Position numbers and translations under genes: made by a program. From Flavobacteriales bacterium (GTDB lineage Bacteria > Bacteroidota > Bacteroidia > JACJYZ01): a stretch of DNA of 64,000 bases. Of the stretch, positions 15,923-23,853 are shown piece after piece (within the stretch, counting starts at the first letter, position 1; every line of letters starts with the position of its first letter). The notes under the pieces are model-generated. The model did not search any database. It saw nothing but the letters and a program-made list of their open reading frames with translations, and was not told the origin of the DNA. Location of the stretch: the NCBI GenBank assembly GCA_020635855.1, contig JACJYZ010000003.1, positions 372,001-436,000 on the forward strand, in the 5' to 3' direction.

Positions 15923-16636
15923 CTAATTCAAAGGCGGCAGATCAGCGTATTCCTGCTTGTCTGCAATAATTTTATCCCTTCCTCCCAGTCTGAAAAAATC
16001 TTTTCTAATAGTATGTGCCCCCATTTCCGTTTCAGGAAATTGTTGCAGCAGTTTCAAAGATTCTTTTAACGGCACGGAAGTATCCAGCCATAATTTTTCC
16101 GTTTCGGGATGAAAGATCACCGGCATCCGTTTTTTTGAATTGTGAATCTGTGCCATCAACGGATTGGCTTCGGTTGTGATGATGCTGAATGAATTGATAA
16201 TTTCTCCGGTCTCTCTGCTCGTCCATGTATCCCATATTCCGGCCAGAGTAAAAATGCTACTTCCTCTTACCGATATGCGGTAAGGGTATTTATCTTTTCC
16301 AATGTGCCTCCATTCATAAAATCCATCAGACGGAACGAGACACCTTTTTGATTTGACGGGTCCCCTCCATGTCGGCTTCTTATCAATGTCTTCCGACTTG
16401 GCATTGGCAGTATTGAATTTCAGCTTCTCCTCTTTCGACCAGAACGGGATCAGCCCCCAGCGCATAAGTTGTATTTTGTCTGGTGTTTCATTGGTTACCA
16501 CCGGAAGATGCGGAGCCGGATTGGTAAAACAGGAAACATGGTACAGAGGATCATATCCATTTCCGTCTTCAAGTTCAGCGTTCATACGCTGCTCCAATTC
16601 TTTTTTACTTGCTGATATGGAATAATGGTAGCACAT
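15923..16636 (-). CDS. SRAP-family abasic-site-shielding protein (YedK/HMCES-like)
   Basis: The 237-residue protein begins MCYHYS, so Cys2 is available as the catalytic nucleophile after Met removal. Conserved SRAP elements follow: 'MRWGLIPFW', 'FNTANAKSEDI..KPTWRGPVKSKRCLVPSDGFYEW', 'FTLAGIWDTW', 'FSIITTEANPLMAQIHNSKKRMPVIF' with the catalytic His. SRAP proteins form a thiazolidine link to abasic sites in single-stranded DNA. Phages and integrated elements often carry one, either for their own DNA or as part of the SOS response. It is the last gene of the leftward operon headed by the S24 repressor, 3 bp after the HTH gene. Confidence 0.92.
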   Translation of the reverse strand: MCYHYSISASKKELEQRMNAELEDGNGYDPLYHVSCFTNPAPHLPVVTNETPDKIQLMRWGLIPFWSKEEKLKFNTANAKSEDIDKKPTWRGPVKSKRCLVPSDGFYEWRHIGKDKYPYRISVRGSSIFTLAGIWDTWTSRETGEIINSFSIITTEANPLMAQIHNSKKRMPVIFHPETEKLWLDTSVPLKESLKLLQQFPETEMGAHTIRKDFFRLGGRDKIIADKQEYADLPPLN

Positions 16637-16639
16637 AAC

Positions 16640-16948
16640 TTAATCAATAATAATTTTCCTCACCGGCACCTTTCTGAACACCTTATCGCTCTGGCCAAAC
16701 AGGTAGTCGGGATTTACCTTGAAGTCCTTTACAATGCCGAGCAATAGCGAATGATTTACCACCTGCAGGCCGTTGCTGATATTGGTGATGGTGCTGGTAT
16801 CATAGCCGTACCTCTGGGCGAACTCTCTGTAATCCCTTACTACGCCTCTGCTTTTCAGCTCCTTCAAGGCAAGCATGAAGCGATGACTGATAAAACTCTT
16901 TTCCTTATATAAAGGTGTGTCCTTGCCTTTCTTCTTTGTGGATGCCAT
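16640..16948 (-). CDS. XRE-type helix-turn-helix protein
   Basis: The 102-residue protein has an HTH of Cro/CI type at about residues 30-80: 'ALKELKSRGVVRDYREFAQRYGYDTSTITNISNGLQVVNHSLLLGI..F.VNPDYLFG'. The N-terminus is Lys-rich and the C-terminus short and basic (VPVRKIIID). It lies 11 bp after the S24 repressor gene on the same strand, so the pair is probably co-expressed as element regulators. Confidence 0.8.
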   Translation of the reverse strand: MASTKKKGKDTPLYKEKSFISHRFMLALKELKSRGVVRDYREFAQRYGYDTSTITNISNGLQVVNHSLLLGIVKDFKVNPDYLFGQSDKVFRKVPVRKIIID

Positions 16949-16959
16949 TGCGTGAATTA

Positions 16960-17796
16960 TTACTTAGCCGTTTTTAATTCCCTTACCTCATTTTTCAGTT
17001 CCAGAAAACTGTTATGCAGCTCTGCAATCTGCCGGTTAGTATCCGATTTGCCGGAAGGAAGGTAAGAGCTTAGCTTCCTGGCCACATACCAGAGTTCCCT
17101 CACTTCACGCACATCAACCTTATATGGGGGATATTGGTCATTATCACTCACAAGCAACAGGCTTTCATCCTCCTTTATCTTATTGAACACCCGCTTGACA
17201 ACAATGCCTTCATTGGTTACTACCACATACACATATCCTTCCTTTATGTAATTAAAGTTCTCGATATACTTTCCGATAACCCAATCCTTGTGGAAGATCA
17301 CCTCCTCCATGCTGTCTCCTTCTACTTCAAAACAACGGAAAGTAGCATTTCTGAACTCCGGGCCGGGCAACGTAAAGGCCGGAAGATCCTTGAAATATTC
17401 CACATCGTCAAAGCCACGAAGATAACCGGCAGCAGCTTTAGTATCTACCATCACGATATTATCCTGACCGGCCTTATCAACGGTTACAATTACCGGTTTG
17501 ATGTTCTGCCCATTCAAAATTTGCTGCAAATCACCCTTCGCAGGAGCTAATGATTCCAGAGGCATCCCTTCTCCGTTGACAATGTATTTCAGGCTGATCG
17601 GATAACCTTCCGCTTGCATGTCATGGAGCATGTCAATAGTGGCAAAGCGTCTGCCCTTTTTGATGTCGTGAAACTTCTGCCCGCTGATACCAATAGTGTG
17701 GTAGAAATCCGAGTAAGATTTGATAAAACCTTTCTCCTTTAGAAGCTCCACAACCTCTAAAAACCTTTCGCTGATTGACTTTTTTGCTGTGCTCAT
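16960..17796 (-). CDS. CI-like repressor: HTH plus S24 (LexA-type) peptidase
   Basis: The 278-residue protein combines an N-terminal HTH (about residues 8-70) with a C-terminal LexA/CI self-cleaving domain. The Ser is in 'FEVEGDSMEEVI' and the Lys in 'GIVVKRVF', and an Ala-Gly bond in 'DTKAAAGYLRG' is a plausible cleavage site. The C-terminal ~40 residues form a coiled-coil-like tail. By family it represses lytic or transfer genes and is inactivated by RecA-ssDNA after damage. It faces the rightward operon starting at 17928 across an operator region of three direct repeats, the usual plan of a lysogeny switch. Confidence 0.92.
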   Translation of the reverse strand: MSTAKKSISERFLEVVELLKEKGFIKSYSDFYHTIGISGQKFHDIKKGRRFATIDMLHDMQAEGYPISLKYIVNGEGMPLESLAPAKGDLQQILNGQNIKPVIVTVDKAGQDNIVMVDTKAAAGYLRGFDDVEYFKDLPAFTLPGPEFRNATFRCFEVEGDSMEEVIFHKDWVIGKYIENFNYIKEGYVYVVVTNEGIVVKRVFNKIKEDESLLLVSDNDQYPPYKVDVREVRELWYVARKLSSYLPSGKSDTNRQIAELHNSFLELKNEVRELKTAK

Positions 17797-17804
17797 AAAG
17801 TTTG

Positions 17805-17916
17805 ACCAAAGTTTTACTAAAAACGATACAAAATAATTTGGACGTTACTCATTATGGGTATATTTTTGAACCAAAGTTATGTGATTTACTAAAAGTAACC
17901 AAATTTTTACTGAAAA
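17805..17916. promoter_or_regulatory. Putative repressor operator: three direct repeats
   Basis: ACCAAAGTTTTACTAAAA (17805-17822), ACCAAAGTT-N6-TTTACTAAAA (17870-17894, stretched by an insertion) and ACCAAATTTTTACTGAAAA (17898-17916) share the core ACCAAA-N-TTTTACTRAAAA. They flank the start codons of the diverging repressor and rightward genes and are the natural binding sites for the S24 repressor or the Cro-like protein. Confidence 0.65.
17837..17868 (+). promoter_or_regulatory. Rightward early promoter of the element
   Basis: TTTG (17837-17840), a 20-bp spacer and TATTTTTG (17861-17868) match the Bacteroidota consensus exactly. Repeat 2 of the operator starts 2 bp downstream, so a bound repressor would block this promoter. 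Confidence 0.65.
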
Positions 17917-17927
17917 TTTACCCTTAA

Positions 17928-18212
17928 ATGTTTTCAAAGGACGAAATAGCCCGAATAAAAGAAGAATTACCCATCAGGGCAGCTTATATCATACATGAAA
18001 AGACCAATATTTCCCGTCCTACCATCTATAAATTCTTTAACGGAGGCAATGTAAGACCCTACTATGCTTCCGAAATTCTTGCCTGTGCCCTGGAACTGCT
18101 GGAAGAAAAGAAAAACACGCTGGGTTCCCTCAGGAAAAAGTACAACATCATCATGGAAGATCCGGCACCTTATGGCAAGGAGGAGTCAGGTGATATTCCC
18201 CAAAACGAGTAA
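17928..18212 (+). CDS. Small HTH protein, Cro-like position
   Basis: The 94-residue protein shows an HTH, 'IRAAYIIHEKTNISRPTIYKFFNGGNVRPYYASEILACALELLEEKK', and an acidic tail. It is the first gene transcribed away from the S24 repressor, the place of Cro in lambdoid phages. Its ATG lies about 60 bp after the -7 element. It could bind the same ACCAAA repeats. Confidence 0.75.
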   Translation: MFSKDEIARIKEELPIRAAYIIHEKTNISRPTIYKFFNGGNVRPYYASEILACALELLEEKKNTLGSLRKKYNIIMEDPAPYGKEESGDIPQNE

Positions 18213-18223
18213 AAATACTGAAT

Positions 18224-18529
18224 ATGGAAGTCATTGTCATTGAAAAAGAGGCATACTATAAAATGATTGCTGAACAGACCAGCTACACCAAGCGGGCTGT
18301 CAGGGAAGCTGTAAAGGAAATTATGCAGGAACTGACGGTTAAGAATGACGGAGACGAATGGCTTTCGAGAGATGAGGCCATGCAGATACTTGGTATTAAA
18401 AGCAAAACAACGCTTCAAAAGCTGAGAGACGATCCCGAAAGCAAAATAGTATTCAGCAAAAACGGCAGGATAATCAAATACAGGAAAACCAGTCTGTACG
18501 AATACCTCCAGAGACATATTGTAGAGTAA
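18224..18529 (+). CDS. HTH_17/excisionase-like DNA-binding protein
   Basis: The 101-residue protein has an N-terminal helical part (about 1-40) and a MerR-like winged helix: 'WLSRDEAMQILGIKSKTTLQKLRDDPESKIVFSKNGRIIKYRKTSLYEYL'. The same layout is widespread among Bacteroidota mobile elements, where such proteins act as excision or transcription factors. It is 11 bp downstream of the Cro-like gene. Confidence 0.8.
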   Translation: MEVIVIEKEAYYKMIAEQTSYTKRAVREAVKEIMQELTVKNDGDEWLSRDEAMQILGIKSKTTLQKLRDDPESKIVFSKNGRIIKYRKTSLYEYLQRHIVE

Positions 18530-18556
18530 ACCCTGACAACCGGAAATTTTTTAGCA

Positions 18557-18925
18557 ATGGCGATAACCAATTTTGAAGACTATACGGCAAACCTGTCTGA
18601 CAAGGAGATTGAGCTTGCCTACGCCATTGCCGGTGCATTTAAGCGGAGAATCGGAAAGGAGAACATTATTTCCAACCGCCAGATATGTGCAAAAATGAAA
18701 GCACGGGGCGATCACATTACCCCTCCACGTCTGCGGAAAATTATCAACTACATCCGCAACTATGACCTGTGCCCCTTGCTGATCTGTAATTCCAAAGGCT
18801 ATTACGTGGCATCAGACCCGGAGGAGGTGAAAGATTATATCCGCAGTCTGAGTGAGCGTGCAGGCGCCATCAGCTCGGTAAAAGACAGCCTGGAAAGACA
18901 GCTAAGCAATCATTGTAAAACCTAA
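18557..18925 (+). CDS. Predicted winged-helix protein of unknown role
   Basis: The 122-residue protein has a helical N-terminus ('LSDKEIELAYAIAGAFKRRIG'), a winged-helix-like middle ('ISNRQICAKMKARGDHITPPRLRKIINYIRN') and a beta hairpin ('PLLICNSKGYYVASDPEEVKDYIRSL'). This resembles small phage DNA-binding proteins, but I cannot name the family. It lies in the rightward early operon. Confidence 0.65.
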   Translation: MAITNFEDYTANLSDKEIELAYAIAGAFKRRIGKENIISNRQICAKMKARGDHITPPRLRKIINYIRNYDLCPLLICNSKGYYVASDPEEVKDYIRSLSERAGAISSVKDSLERQLSNHCKT

Positions 18926-18936
18926 AATTTAAAAAC

Positions 18937-19167
18937 ATGGACAATTACACCAAGAAGCTGCTGGAAGAAACAGCAGAGAAAATCTACATGAAAGAATTAA
19001 GACGGATGATCTGGAAAGAATGGACCCGTCCGGGATTAAAAGGCAATGACCATCTGGTACTGATCGGGATGGCCAGTCACTTCGGACTGACTGAATTTGC
19101 AAGGGAGCTGAAAGCGAATCTTGATCAGATGTGTTCCATCAAAAACGAGTGCATGGATGAAGCCTAA
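18937..19167 (+). CDS. Hypothetical protein, early operon
   Basis: The 76-residue, mostly helical protein has no recognisable motif ('KIYMKELRRMIWKEWTRPG'). It is accepted as a gene because it fits tightly between its neighbours on the same strand (11 bp gap upstream, 11 bp overlap downstream). Confidence 0.55.
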   Translation: MDNYTKKLLEETAEKIYMKELRRMIWKEWTRPGLKGNDHLVLIGMASHFGLTEFARELKANLDQMCSIKNECMDEA

Positions 19168-19414
19168 ACAGATTAAATGGGAATACCACGATAAGGATTA
19201 CTACGGGCATCCGGTGCAGGAATGGGTCGGAACGATTGAAGACGGAAGCCCTGTACGCTTTGTAATAAAGGCAGTGGATCCAGGCAGTGATGAATACCTC
19301 ATCCGCAATGACGTGGACGGAATACCACAGGTTAGCTGCATAGGGCTGAAAAAAGCCAGAAAGAAAGCACAGGAGCTGTTCAACTGCTATGTAATGAGCC
19401 TGGCGGTATCCTGA
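19157..19414 (+). CDS. Hypothetical protein, early operon
   Basis: The ~85-residue protein (MKPKQIKWEYHD...) is predicted mostly beta at first ('EWVGTIEDGSPVRFVIKAVD') and helical at its end. I chose the ATG at 19157, which overlaps the previous stop by 11 bp; an earlier in-frame ATG at 19121 would overlap by 47 bp. Function unknown. Confidence 0.5.
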   Translation: MKPKQIKWEYHDKDYYGHPVQEWVGTIEDGSPVRFVIKAVDPGSDEYLIRNDVDGIPQVSCIGLKKARKKAQELFNCYVMSLAVS

Positions 19415-19438
19415 TTATTCACCGGAAAAATTCAAACA

Positions 19439-20758
19439 ATGATCATAATACATTATCCCAATACATTCAAGGCGCTGAACAGTTTTATTGATGACTATAA
19501 TGAACAACAGGAAGCCGAAAAAGACAAGATAAAAGGCAGTACCCTTCTGGCAGCAAAAGAAATCGTCAGAATATACGGGGCCTCGCTGGTCAAGGTAAAT
19601 GGCATACAACCGATTGATAAGACTGATTTGCCACCATTAGTGACCAATAACGTCCAGTTGTCCCACCTGCTGAAACAAAGTACCCGTACAGTTCAGAGGC
19701 ATATCAAAAAACTGATTGTAGCCAATATCATCACAGGAAAAAACTGGCATGGCTCCAACTCCGGTTACGAGCTGTTCATAAACCCGGATTTTTTGTTGAC
19801 AGGTGAAAAAATCAGTGGAAAAAGTGCTCAGAAAACCCTTGATGCTGCTCTGACTGAAAGTTGCCGGAATGAGGCAGAATCAGCCTTTTCAAAAGAGCAT
19901 ACGACAAATTGTCCTCATACCTATTCTTGTAACACAAGTAACAATAAAACTAATATAATAATAGCGGTGGAAAAGCCGGAGGACAACATCGCTGTTGCTA
20001 CTGATCCATTAACAAATAACACTGGTAACACTACCGGTGACAGTTCAGAAAGGTGTTCGCTGCCGCTCACGGATAGAAATTTTTCAGGTTACACTTCCGG
20101 AGACGGTGCAGGATACACAGGGAAAATTGAGCAAAAAAATCTGGAAACAGACGAAGAAGCAGGGAAAATTGAAGCACAACGGGCCGGAAAAAAGTCGTGC
20201 ACAGGTGGTGCTGATGCACACTCTCCGGCCCGCTTCAATTCCCTAAATATGTATGTTAGTCTGCTCTGGCTGATGGCAAAGAACCTGCTGTACGAAGGCG
20301 TTTATCTCACAGAACGGCAGGCAGAGATCGGCAAAAGTTTCATCCGAAAGCTCTATGCACCGGTTAAAACGGAAGACCTGGGCAGGATACACAGCATTTA
20401 TGCAGAACGCATTTCGCTGGTGGCAAAATACATCAGTCGTGATCCTCAAAACCGTTATGTCCAGCTTCCCTACCTCTTCTTCGATCCGAAAAACCCCAAC
20501 GGTTTTGTGGGCACAAAACGCTGGCATGAAGATTACCGGAGACGGAAGAAAGAAGTGCAGGCAGAACTGGTGCTAAACCGGCAGATACAAAAATTCATCC
20601 GCAACAAGACCGGACAAACAGCCAAACAGAAATCCCAGCTGCAGGTGTTCCGTGAATGTGAGCAAACACTCGGCAAGATGAAGGATCCAACACTGGTGCA
20701 GCGGTTTTATGCAGCGGTGATGGATAACCAGACCTACAAGCATGTATGTACCAGTTGA
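19439..20758 (+). CDS. Winged-helix DNA-binding protein, possible replication factor
   Basis: The 439-residue protein has a DNA-binding N-terminus (about 60-125) with 'NNVQLSHLLKQSTRTVQRHIKKLIVANIITGK..GSNSGYELFINP', a classic winged helix. A long low-complexity middle (about 130-260, rich in Thr, Asn, Gly, Lys) follows, then a helical C-terminal region (about 270-439) with 'RISLVAKYISRDPQNRYVQLPYLFFDPKNPNGF'. Similar proteins occur in Bacteroidota mobile elements, some annotated as replication initiators. No catalytic motif is seen, so that role is only a guess. Confidence 0.6.
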   Translation: MIIIHYPNTFKALNSFIDDYNEQQEAEKDKIKGSTLLAAKEIVRIYGASLVKVNGIQPIDKTDLPPLVTNNVQLSHLLKQSTRTVQRHIKKLIVANIITGKNWHGSNSGYELFINPDFLLTGEKISGKSAQKTLDAALTESCRNEAESAFSKEHTTNCPHTYSCNTSNNKTNIIIAVEKPEDNIAVATDPLTNNTGNTTGDSSERCSLPLTDRNFSGYTSGDGAGYTGKIEQKNLETDEEAGKIEAQRAGKKSCTGGADAHSPARFNSLNMYVSLLWLMAKNLLYEGVYLTERQAEIGKSFIRKLYAPVKTEDLGRIHSIYAERISLVAKYISRDPQNRYVQLPYLFFDPKNPNGFVGTKRWHEDYRRRKKEVQAELVLNRQIQKFIRNKTGQTAKQKSQLQVFRECEQTLGKMKDPTLVQRFYAAVMDNQTYKHVCTS

Positions 20759-20789
20759 AACTAATCAGAACCATTAAAAACCAACGGAT

Positions 20790-20999
20790 ATGATAGACTT
20801 ATTCAATATCAAAAAGAAAGTGACGGGAGGCATCAGGGAATACGCCACCATGATAGCCGAAAAACATTCCCTTGACATCAATCAGGTGAAGATTAATCTC
20901 ACCTGCATTAACGGACAGGTGGGCGTACATATTTACAATGGCGGTAAATACATTGAGTCCATTGAAATTGACGAACTCATCAGATACTTCAACAGATAA
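20790..20999 (+). CDS. Hypothetical protein
   Basis: The 69-residue protein ('MIDLFNIKKKVTGG...VGVHIYNGGKYIESIEIDELIRYF') has no motif I recognise. It fits the operon with a 2-bp gap to the next gene. Confidence 0.5.
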   Translation: MIDLFNIKKKVTGGIREYATMIAEKHSLDINQVKINLTCINGQVGVHIYNGGKYIESIEIDELIRYFNR

Positions 21000-21001
21000 C
21001 A

Positions 21002-21262
21002 ATGCCCTGGAAATTAAATCAAGATTCTTTCAGCAAATGCGTGGTGTATTTCAGTGATGGAAACACACGGACTTTCTATTCCATAGACTGGACCCACAAG
21101 TTTACCAAAAATCGGAACCGGGAACTTGGCCTATCCAGGCTGGAAAAAATGCTGGCAGGATGGGGTAATAAGGTGAGAAAAGCAATTATATACGATACGG
21201 CTACGGACAGGGAAATCATGCGGTATTCTGATGGTGTCAGGGAAAATCCGGCAAACCAGTAA
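21002..21262 (+). CDS. Hypothetical protein
   Basis: The 86-residue basic protein ('VVYFSDGNTRTFYSIDWTHKF', 'LSRLEKMLAGWGNKVRKAIIYDTATDREI') resembles small uncharacterised proteins found in Bacteroidota conjugative and phage-like elements. It is separated by 3 bp from the glycosyltransferase gene, so the two are likely translated together. Confidence 0.55.
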   Translation: MPWKLNQDSFSKCVVYFSDGNTRTFYSIDWTHKFTKNRNRELGLSRLEKMLAGWGNKVRKAIIYDTATDREIMRYSDGVRENPANQ

Positions 21263-21265
21263 ATA

Positions 21266-22426
21266 ATGAAAACGATAAAAGAACTTTACCACCGGCTGAA
21301 TTACGAGAAAGACTTTGAGAAAAAGTATCCCGGATACAGTACCCGTGATGATAAAATCCATGTGCTGTATATCGGCCCGTGCCTGAACGCTTCCGGTCTG
21401 TACAGGATGATACTCCCTGCTCTGGAGATGAACAAGACACGATCCCATGCGGGCATCATTTCCAATATCCACCGGTGGGATTTTACCAAACGTTTTGATG
21501 ATTACGACCATCCAGTTGATCCCAGATTGATTGAATGGGCGGATTATATCGTATTGCCAGCCATGATGAATGATGCCTCCTACATACTGGACACTTTCCT
21601 GAAAAAGAACAAGGCACTGGAGTTTGTGATGGATATTGACTGCAACCTTCACGAAATACCAGAAGGCCATCCCGGTTTCAGGCAGGTAACAGCAAAAGAC
21701 AAGGACACCCTGCTGGCCAATATATCAAAAATGGACTACCTCACGGCACCGTCTGAATCATTGCTGGATTATTACGACCGGCTGATTGACGGAAAACACA
21801 GGCAGTCTCATGTGTTCCTGGACTATTTCCCCAACCTGCTTTCCAACTATATCTATGAAGGCATCAAAGATATTTTCAGGAGCAGCTCTGAAAAAGTCCG
21901 CATTGGGCTGGTGATGAATGCCGGTCATCTTCACGATCTGGCTATCATAGAAAAGGTCATCCGGCAGATCATGGAAAAATTTAAAGACAAGGTTGAGCTG
22001 ATTGTTTTCGGCTGGAAAGACAATGACGCTGCATTGAAAGATATTCCGGTAACATGGGAGAAACCGGTTCCGGTAACGGAATACTTTGACACGCTCAACA
22101 ACCTGATGTTTGACATAGCCCTGTTACCCTTGAAAGATATTCCTTTCAACACACACGGTAAATCCTTTCACAAATACCTGGAGCTGGCCACCTTTCATGT
22201 ACCGGTGATTGCATCTGATGTTTCTCCCTACCGGGAAGTGATAAAGGATGGAGAAAACGGCTTCCTGGCAAAATCGGATGAGGACTGGATATCCCGGCTG
22301 GAAAAGCTGATTGAAGACAAAAGTTACTGTGAGCAGGTGGGATATGAAGCATGGAAGCAAGCATGGGGAAAGTATGCCTGGACGATGAACAGCCTTGCCC
22401 CCTTACAGAATTTATTTAACGGGTAA
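21266..22426 (+). CDS. GT-B fold glycosyltransferase (family 1/4 like)
   Basis: The 386-residue protein has the two-domain GT-B plan. The C-terminal half contains 'VRIGLVMNAGHLHDLAIIEKVIRQIMEKFKDKVELIVFGWKD' and the nucleotide-sugar region 'PFNTHGKSFHKYLELATFHVPVIASDVSPYREVIKDGENGFLAKSDEDW', which includes the conserved Glu of the E-x7-E-like signature. It lacks signal and TM segments and so is cytosolic. In a mobile element it could modify host surface glycans (superinfection exclusion), virion proteins or DNA; the target is unknown. Confidence 0.8.
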   Translation: MKTIKELYHRLNYEKDFEKKYPGYSTRDDKIHVLYIGPCLNASGLYRMILPALEMNKTRSHAGIISNIHRWDFTKRFDDYDHPVDPRLIEWADYIVLPAMMNDASYILDTFLKKNKALEFVMDIDCNLHEIPEGHPGFRQVTAKDKDTLLANISKMDYLTAPSESLLDYYDRLIDGKHRQSHVFLDYFPNLLSNYIYEGIKDIFRSSSEKVRIGLVMNAGHLHDLAIIEKVIRQIMEKFKDKVELIVFGWKDNDAALKDIPVTWEKPVPVTEYFDTLNNLMFDIALLPLKDIPFNTHGKSFHKYLELATFHVPVIASDVSPYREVIKDGENGFLAKSDEDWISRLEKLIEDKSYCEQVGYEAWKQAWGKYAWTMNSLAPLQNLFNG

Positions 22427-22436
22427 AACAAACTAT

Positions 22437-22598
22437 ATGATTGACGGACAAAAGTTTTTTCTATTCCTTTTTGCGTTGCTGGTTGCAGGCGGTGTAGGAT
22501 TGACTTGCTATTGGCTGATGGGATTTGAGGTAACGGTGTTACTGTTTCTTATATGTCTCACCTCCTTTTCCTTCTATAATTGGTCTCGCAGAAAGTAA
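22437..22598 (+). CDS. Small membrane protein, two TM segments
   Basis: The 53-residue product (MIDGQKFFLFLFALL...) is almost wholly hydrophobic, with helices at about 6-26 and 29-47 and a basic C-terminus. I placed the start at the ATG 22437, 10 bp after the glycosyltransferase stop. Function unknown. Confidence 0.5.
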   Translation: MIDGQKFFLFLFALLVAGGVGLTCYWLMGFEVTVLLFLICLTSFSFYNWSRRK

Positions 22599-22625
22599 AC
22601 TATTTAAGTTATTGCTTAAATAGTT
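22598..22625. promoter_or_regulatory. Perfect 11-bp inverted repeat: likely ArsR-family operator
   Basis: AACTATTTAAG (22598-22608) and CTTAAATAGTT (22615-22625) are exact reverse complements with a 6-nt spacer. The site covers the -33 region of the promoter of the regulator gene that starts at 22660, the standard layout for an autoregulated metal sensor. Confidence 0.8.
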
Positions 22626-22642
22626 AAATTTGCCTATCTTTA
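22612..22642 (+). promoter_or_regulatory. Promoter of the mercury operon
   Basis: TTG (22612-22614), a 20-bp spacer and TATCTTTA (22635-22642) approach the TTG-N20-TAnnTTTG consensus, with the last base off. It overlaps the inverted repeat at 22598-22625. Confidence 0.5.
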
Positions 22643-22659
22643 CTGAAAGACTTTTTGTT

Positions 22660-23028
22660 ATGGAACGAACCTGTATAAGAGCCTTAGCCGACCACAAGCA
22701 GATCAACCGGTGTAAAAAGAAGATTATTGAAATAGAATCAGAGCTGACTATGCTGGCTTCAGTAGTTGGACTGATTGGGAACAACACTCGTCTCAAAATC
22801 CTGTACCTGCTTCAAGTTGAAAAAAAGCTCTGCGTATGCGATTTAAGTGATATTTTGAATATGACCGTTCCGGCCATTTCACAGCAGTTACGAAAATTAA
22901 AAGATGGCAGAATCATCAGCAGCAAGCGGGAAGGAACAGTAATTTACTACTCGCTGACCAGTAAATACCAGAAGATTGTTGCAGGAATACTTAATCATAG
23001 TTCAAGTAAAAGCCTGATTGAAACATGA
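22660..23028 (+). CDS. ArsR/SmtB-family metal-sensing repressor
   Basis: The 122-residue protein is a winged-helix ArsR member: 'LIGNNTRLKILYLLQVEKKLCVCDLSDILNMTVPAISQQLRKLKDGRIISSKREGTVIYYSL'. The CVCDL motif in the alpha-3 region is the metal-binding pattern of this family, and an N-terminal Cys (MERTCIRALADH) may complete the site as in CadC. The start at 22660 sits directly before MERTC; the upstream in-frame TTG at 22630 lies within the promoter. It overlaps the MerT-MerP gene by 4 bp, so both are one operon, presumably induced by mercury. Confidence 0.9.
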   Translation: MERTCIRALADHKQINRCKKKIIEIESELTMLASVVGLIGNNTRLKILYLLQVEKKLCVCDLSDILNMTVPAISQQLRKLKDGRIISSKREGTVIYYSLTSKYQKIVAGILNHSSSKSLIET

Positions 23029-23636
23029 ACACAAGGAATGATAAAGGGCTAATAGGTGTAGGTATATTGACAGCGATTGCCGCTTCCTTATGCTGTATCA
23101 CCCCTGTACTTGCTCTTATTGCAGGAGCAAGCGGTATGGCTGCCACCTTTTCCTGGCTGGAACCGGCACGCCCATATCTGATTGGTGTAACCATACTTGT
23201 TTTAGGTTTCGCCTGGTATCAGAAATTAAAGCCCAGGAAGGAAGTAGATTGTGACTGTGAAGCAGACGATAAACCTTCTTTCTGGCAATCTAAGAAGTTC
23301 CTGTTCATTGTTACCGTGTTTTCGTTTCTGATGCTGACTTTTCCTTATTACTCCGGCATTTTTTTTTCCAAAAACGAAACAAAGACCATTATTATTAAAG
23401 AAACAGATGTTATGGAAGGTATATTAACCATCGAAGGTATGACCTGTACCGGATGTGAGCACAGCGTGATCCATGCCCTCACCAGCCAAGAAGGTGTAAT
23501 AGAAGCAACTTCCTCTTACGAAACAGGGATGGCCAGCGTAAAATTTGATAAGACCAAAGTTTCTATTGACCAGCTCACAAAAGCAGTGGAAAAGGAAACC
23601 GGATACAAAGTAGTGGGTAAAAAAATTAATCGGTAA
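23025..23636 (+). CDS. merTP: MerT-MerP fusion: mercuric ion transporter
   Basis: The 203-residue protein joins a MerT-like membrane part to a MerP-like HMA domain. TM1 carries the vicinal cysteine pair 'ASLCCITPVLALIAG', two more TM helices follow (about 44-62 and 84-106) and a cytosolic loop has a CDCEAD motif. The C-terminal domain (about 130-203) has 'TIEGMTCTGCEHSVIHAL', the Hg-binding GMTCxxC. It would import Hg(II) towards a reductase. No merA is present in the window, so detoxification would depend on another locus, or the operon is partial. Confidence 0.92.
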   Translation: MNTRNDKGLIGVGILTAIAASLCCITPVLALIAGASGMAATFSWLEPARPYLIGVTILVLGFAWYQKLKPRKEVDCDCEADDKPSFWQSKKFLFIVTVFSFLMLTFPYYSGIFFSKNETKTIIIKETDVMEGILTIEGMTCTGCEHSVIHALTSQEGVIEATSSYETGMASVKFDKTKVSIDQLTKAVEKETGYKVVGKKINR

Positions 23637-23637
23637 A

Positions 23638-23853
23638 ATGGAAACTTCAATTCAACTGAAATCAATTATTACTTGTCCTTATTGCGGACATAAGATAGAA
23701 GAAACCATGCCAACGGATGCCTGCCAGTATTTCTACGAGTGCGAAAATTGTGGAAAGGTGATTAAGCCAAAGGAAGGCGATTGTTGTGTGTATTGTTCTT
23801 ACGGTACGGTTCCCTGTCCGCCTGTACAAAATGGTGAAAATCATTGCTGCTAA
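23638..23853 (+). CDS. Cys-rich GDCCVYCSYG protein linked to merTP
   Basis: The 71-residue protein has ten cysteines: 'CPYCGHKIEETMPTDACQYFYECENCGKVIKPKEGDCCVYCSYGTVPCPPVQ'-type zinc-ribbon-like spacing in two halves, broken here for length. I recall this family as a frequent neighbour of merTP in Bacteroidota. It is likely a metal-binding accessory or zinc ribbon; its exact function is not known to me. It starts 2 bp after the merTP stop. Confidence 0.8.
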   Translation: METSIQLKSIITCPYCGHKIEETMPTDACQYFYECENCGKVIKPKEGDCCVYCSYGTVPCPPVQNGENHCC

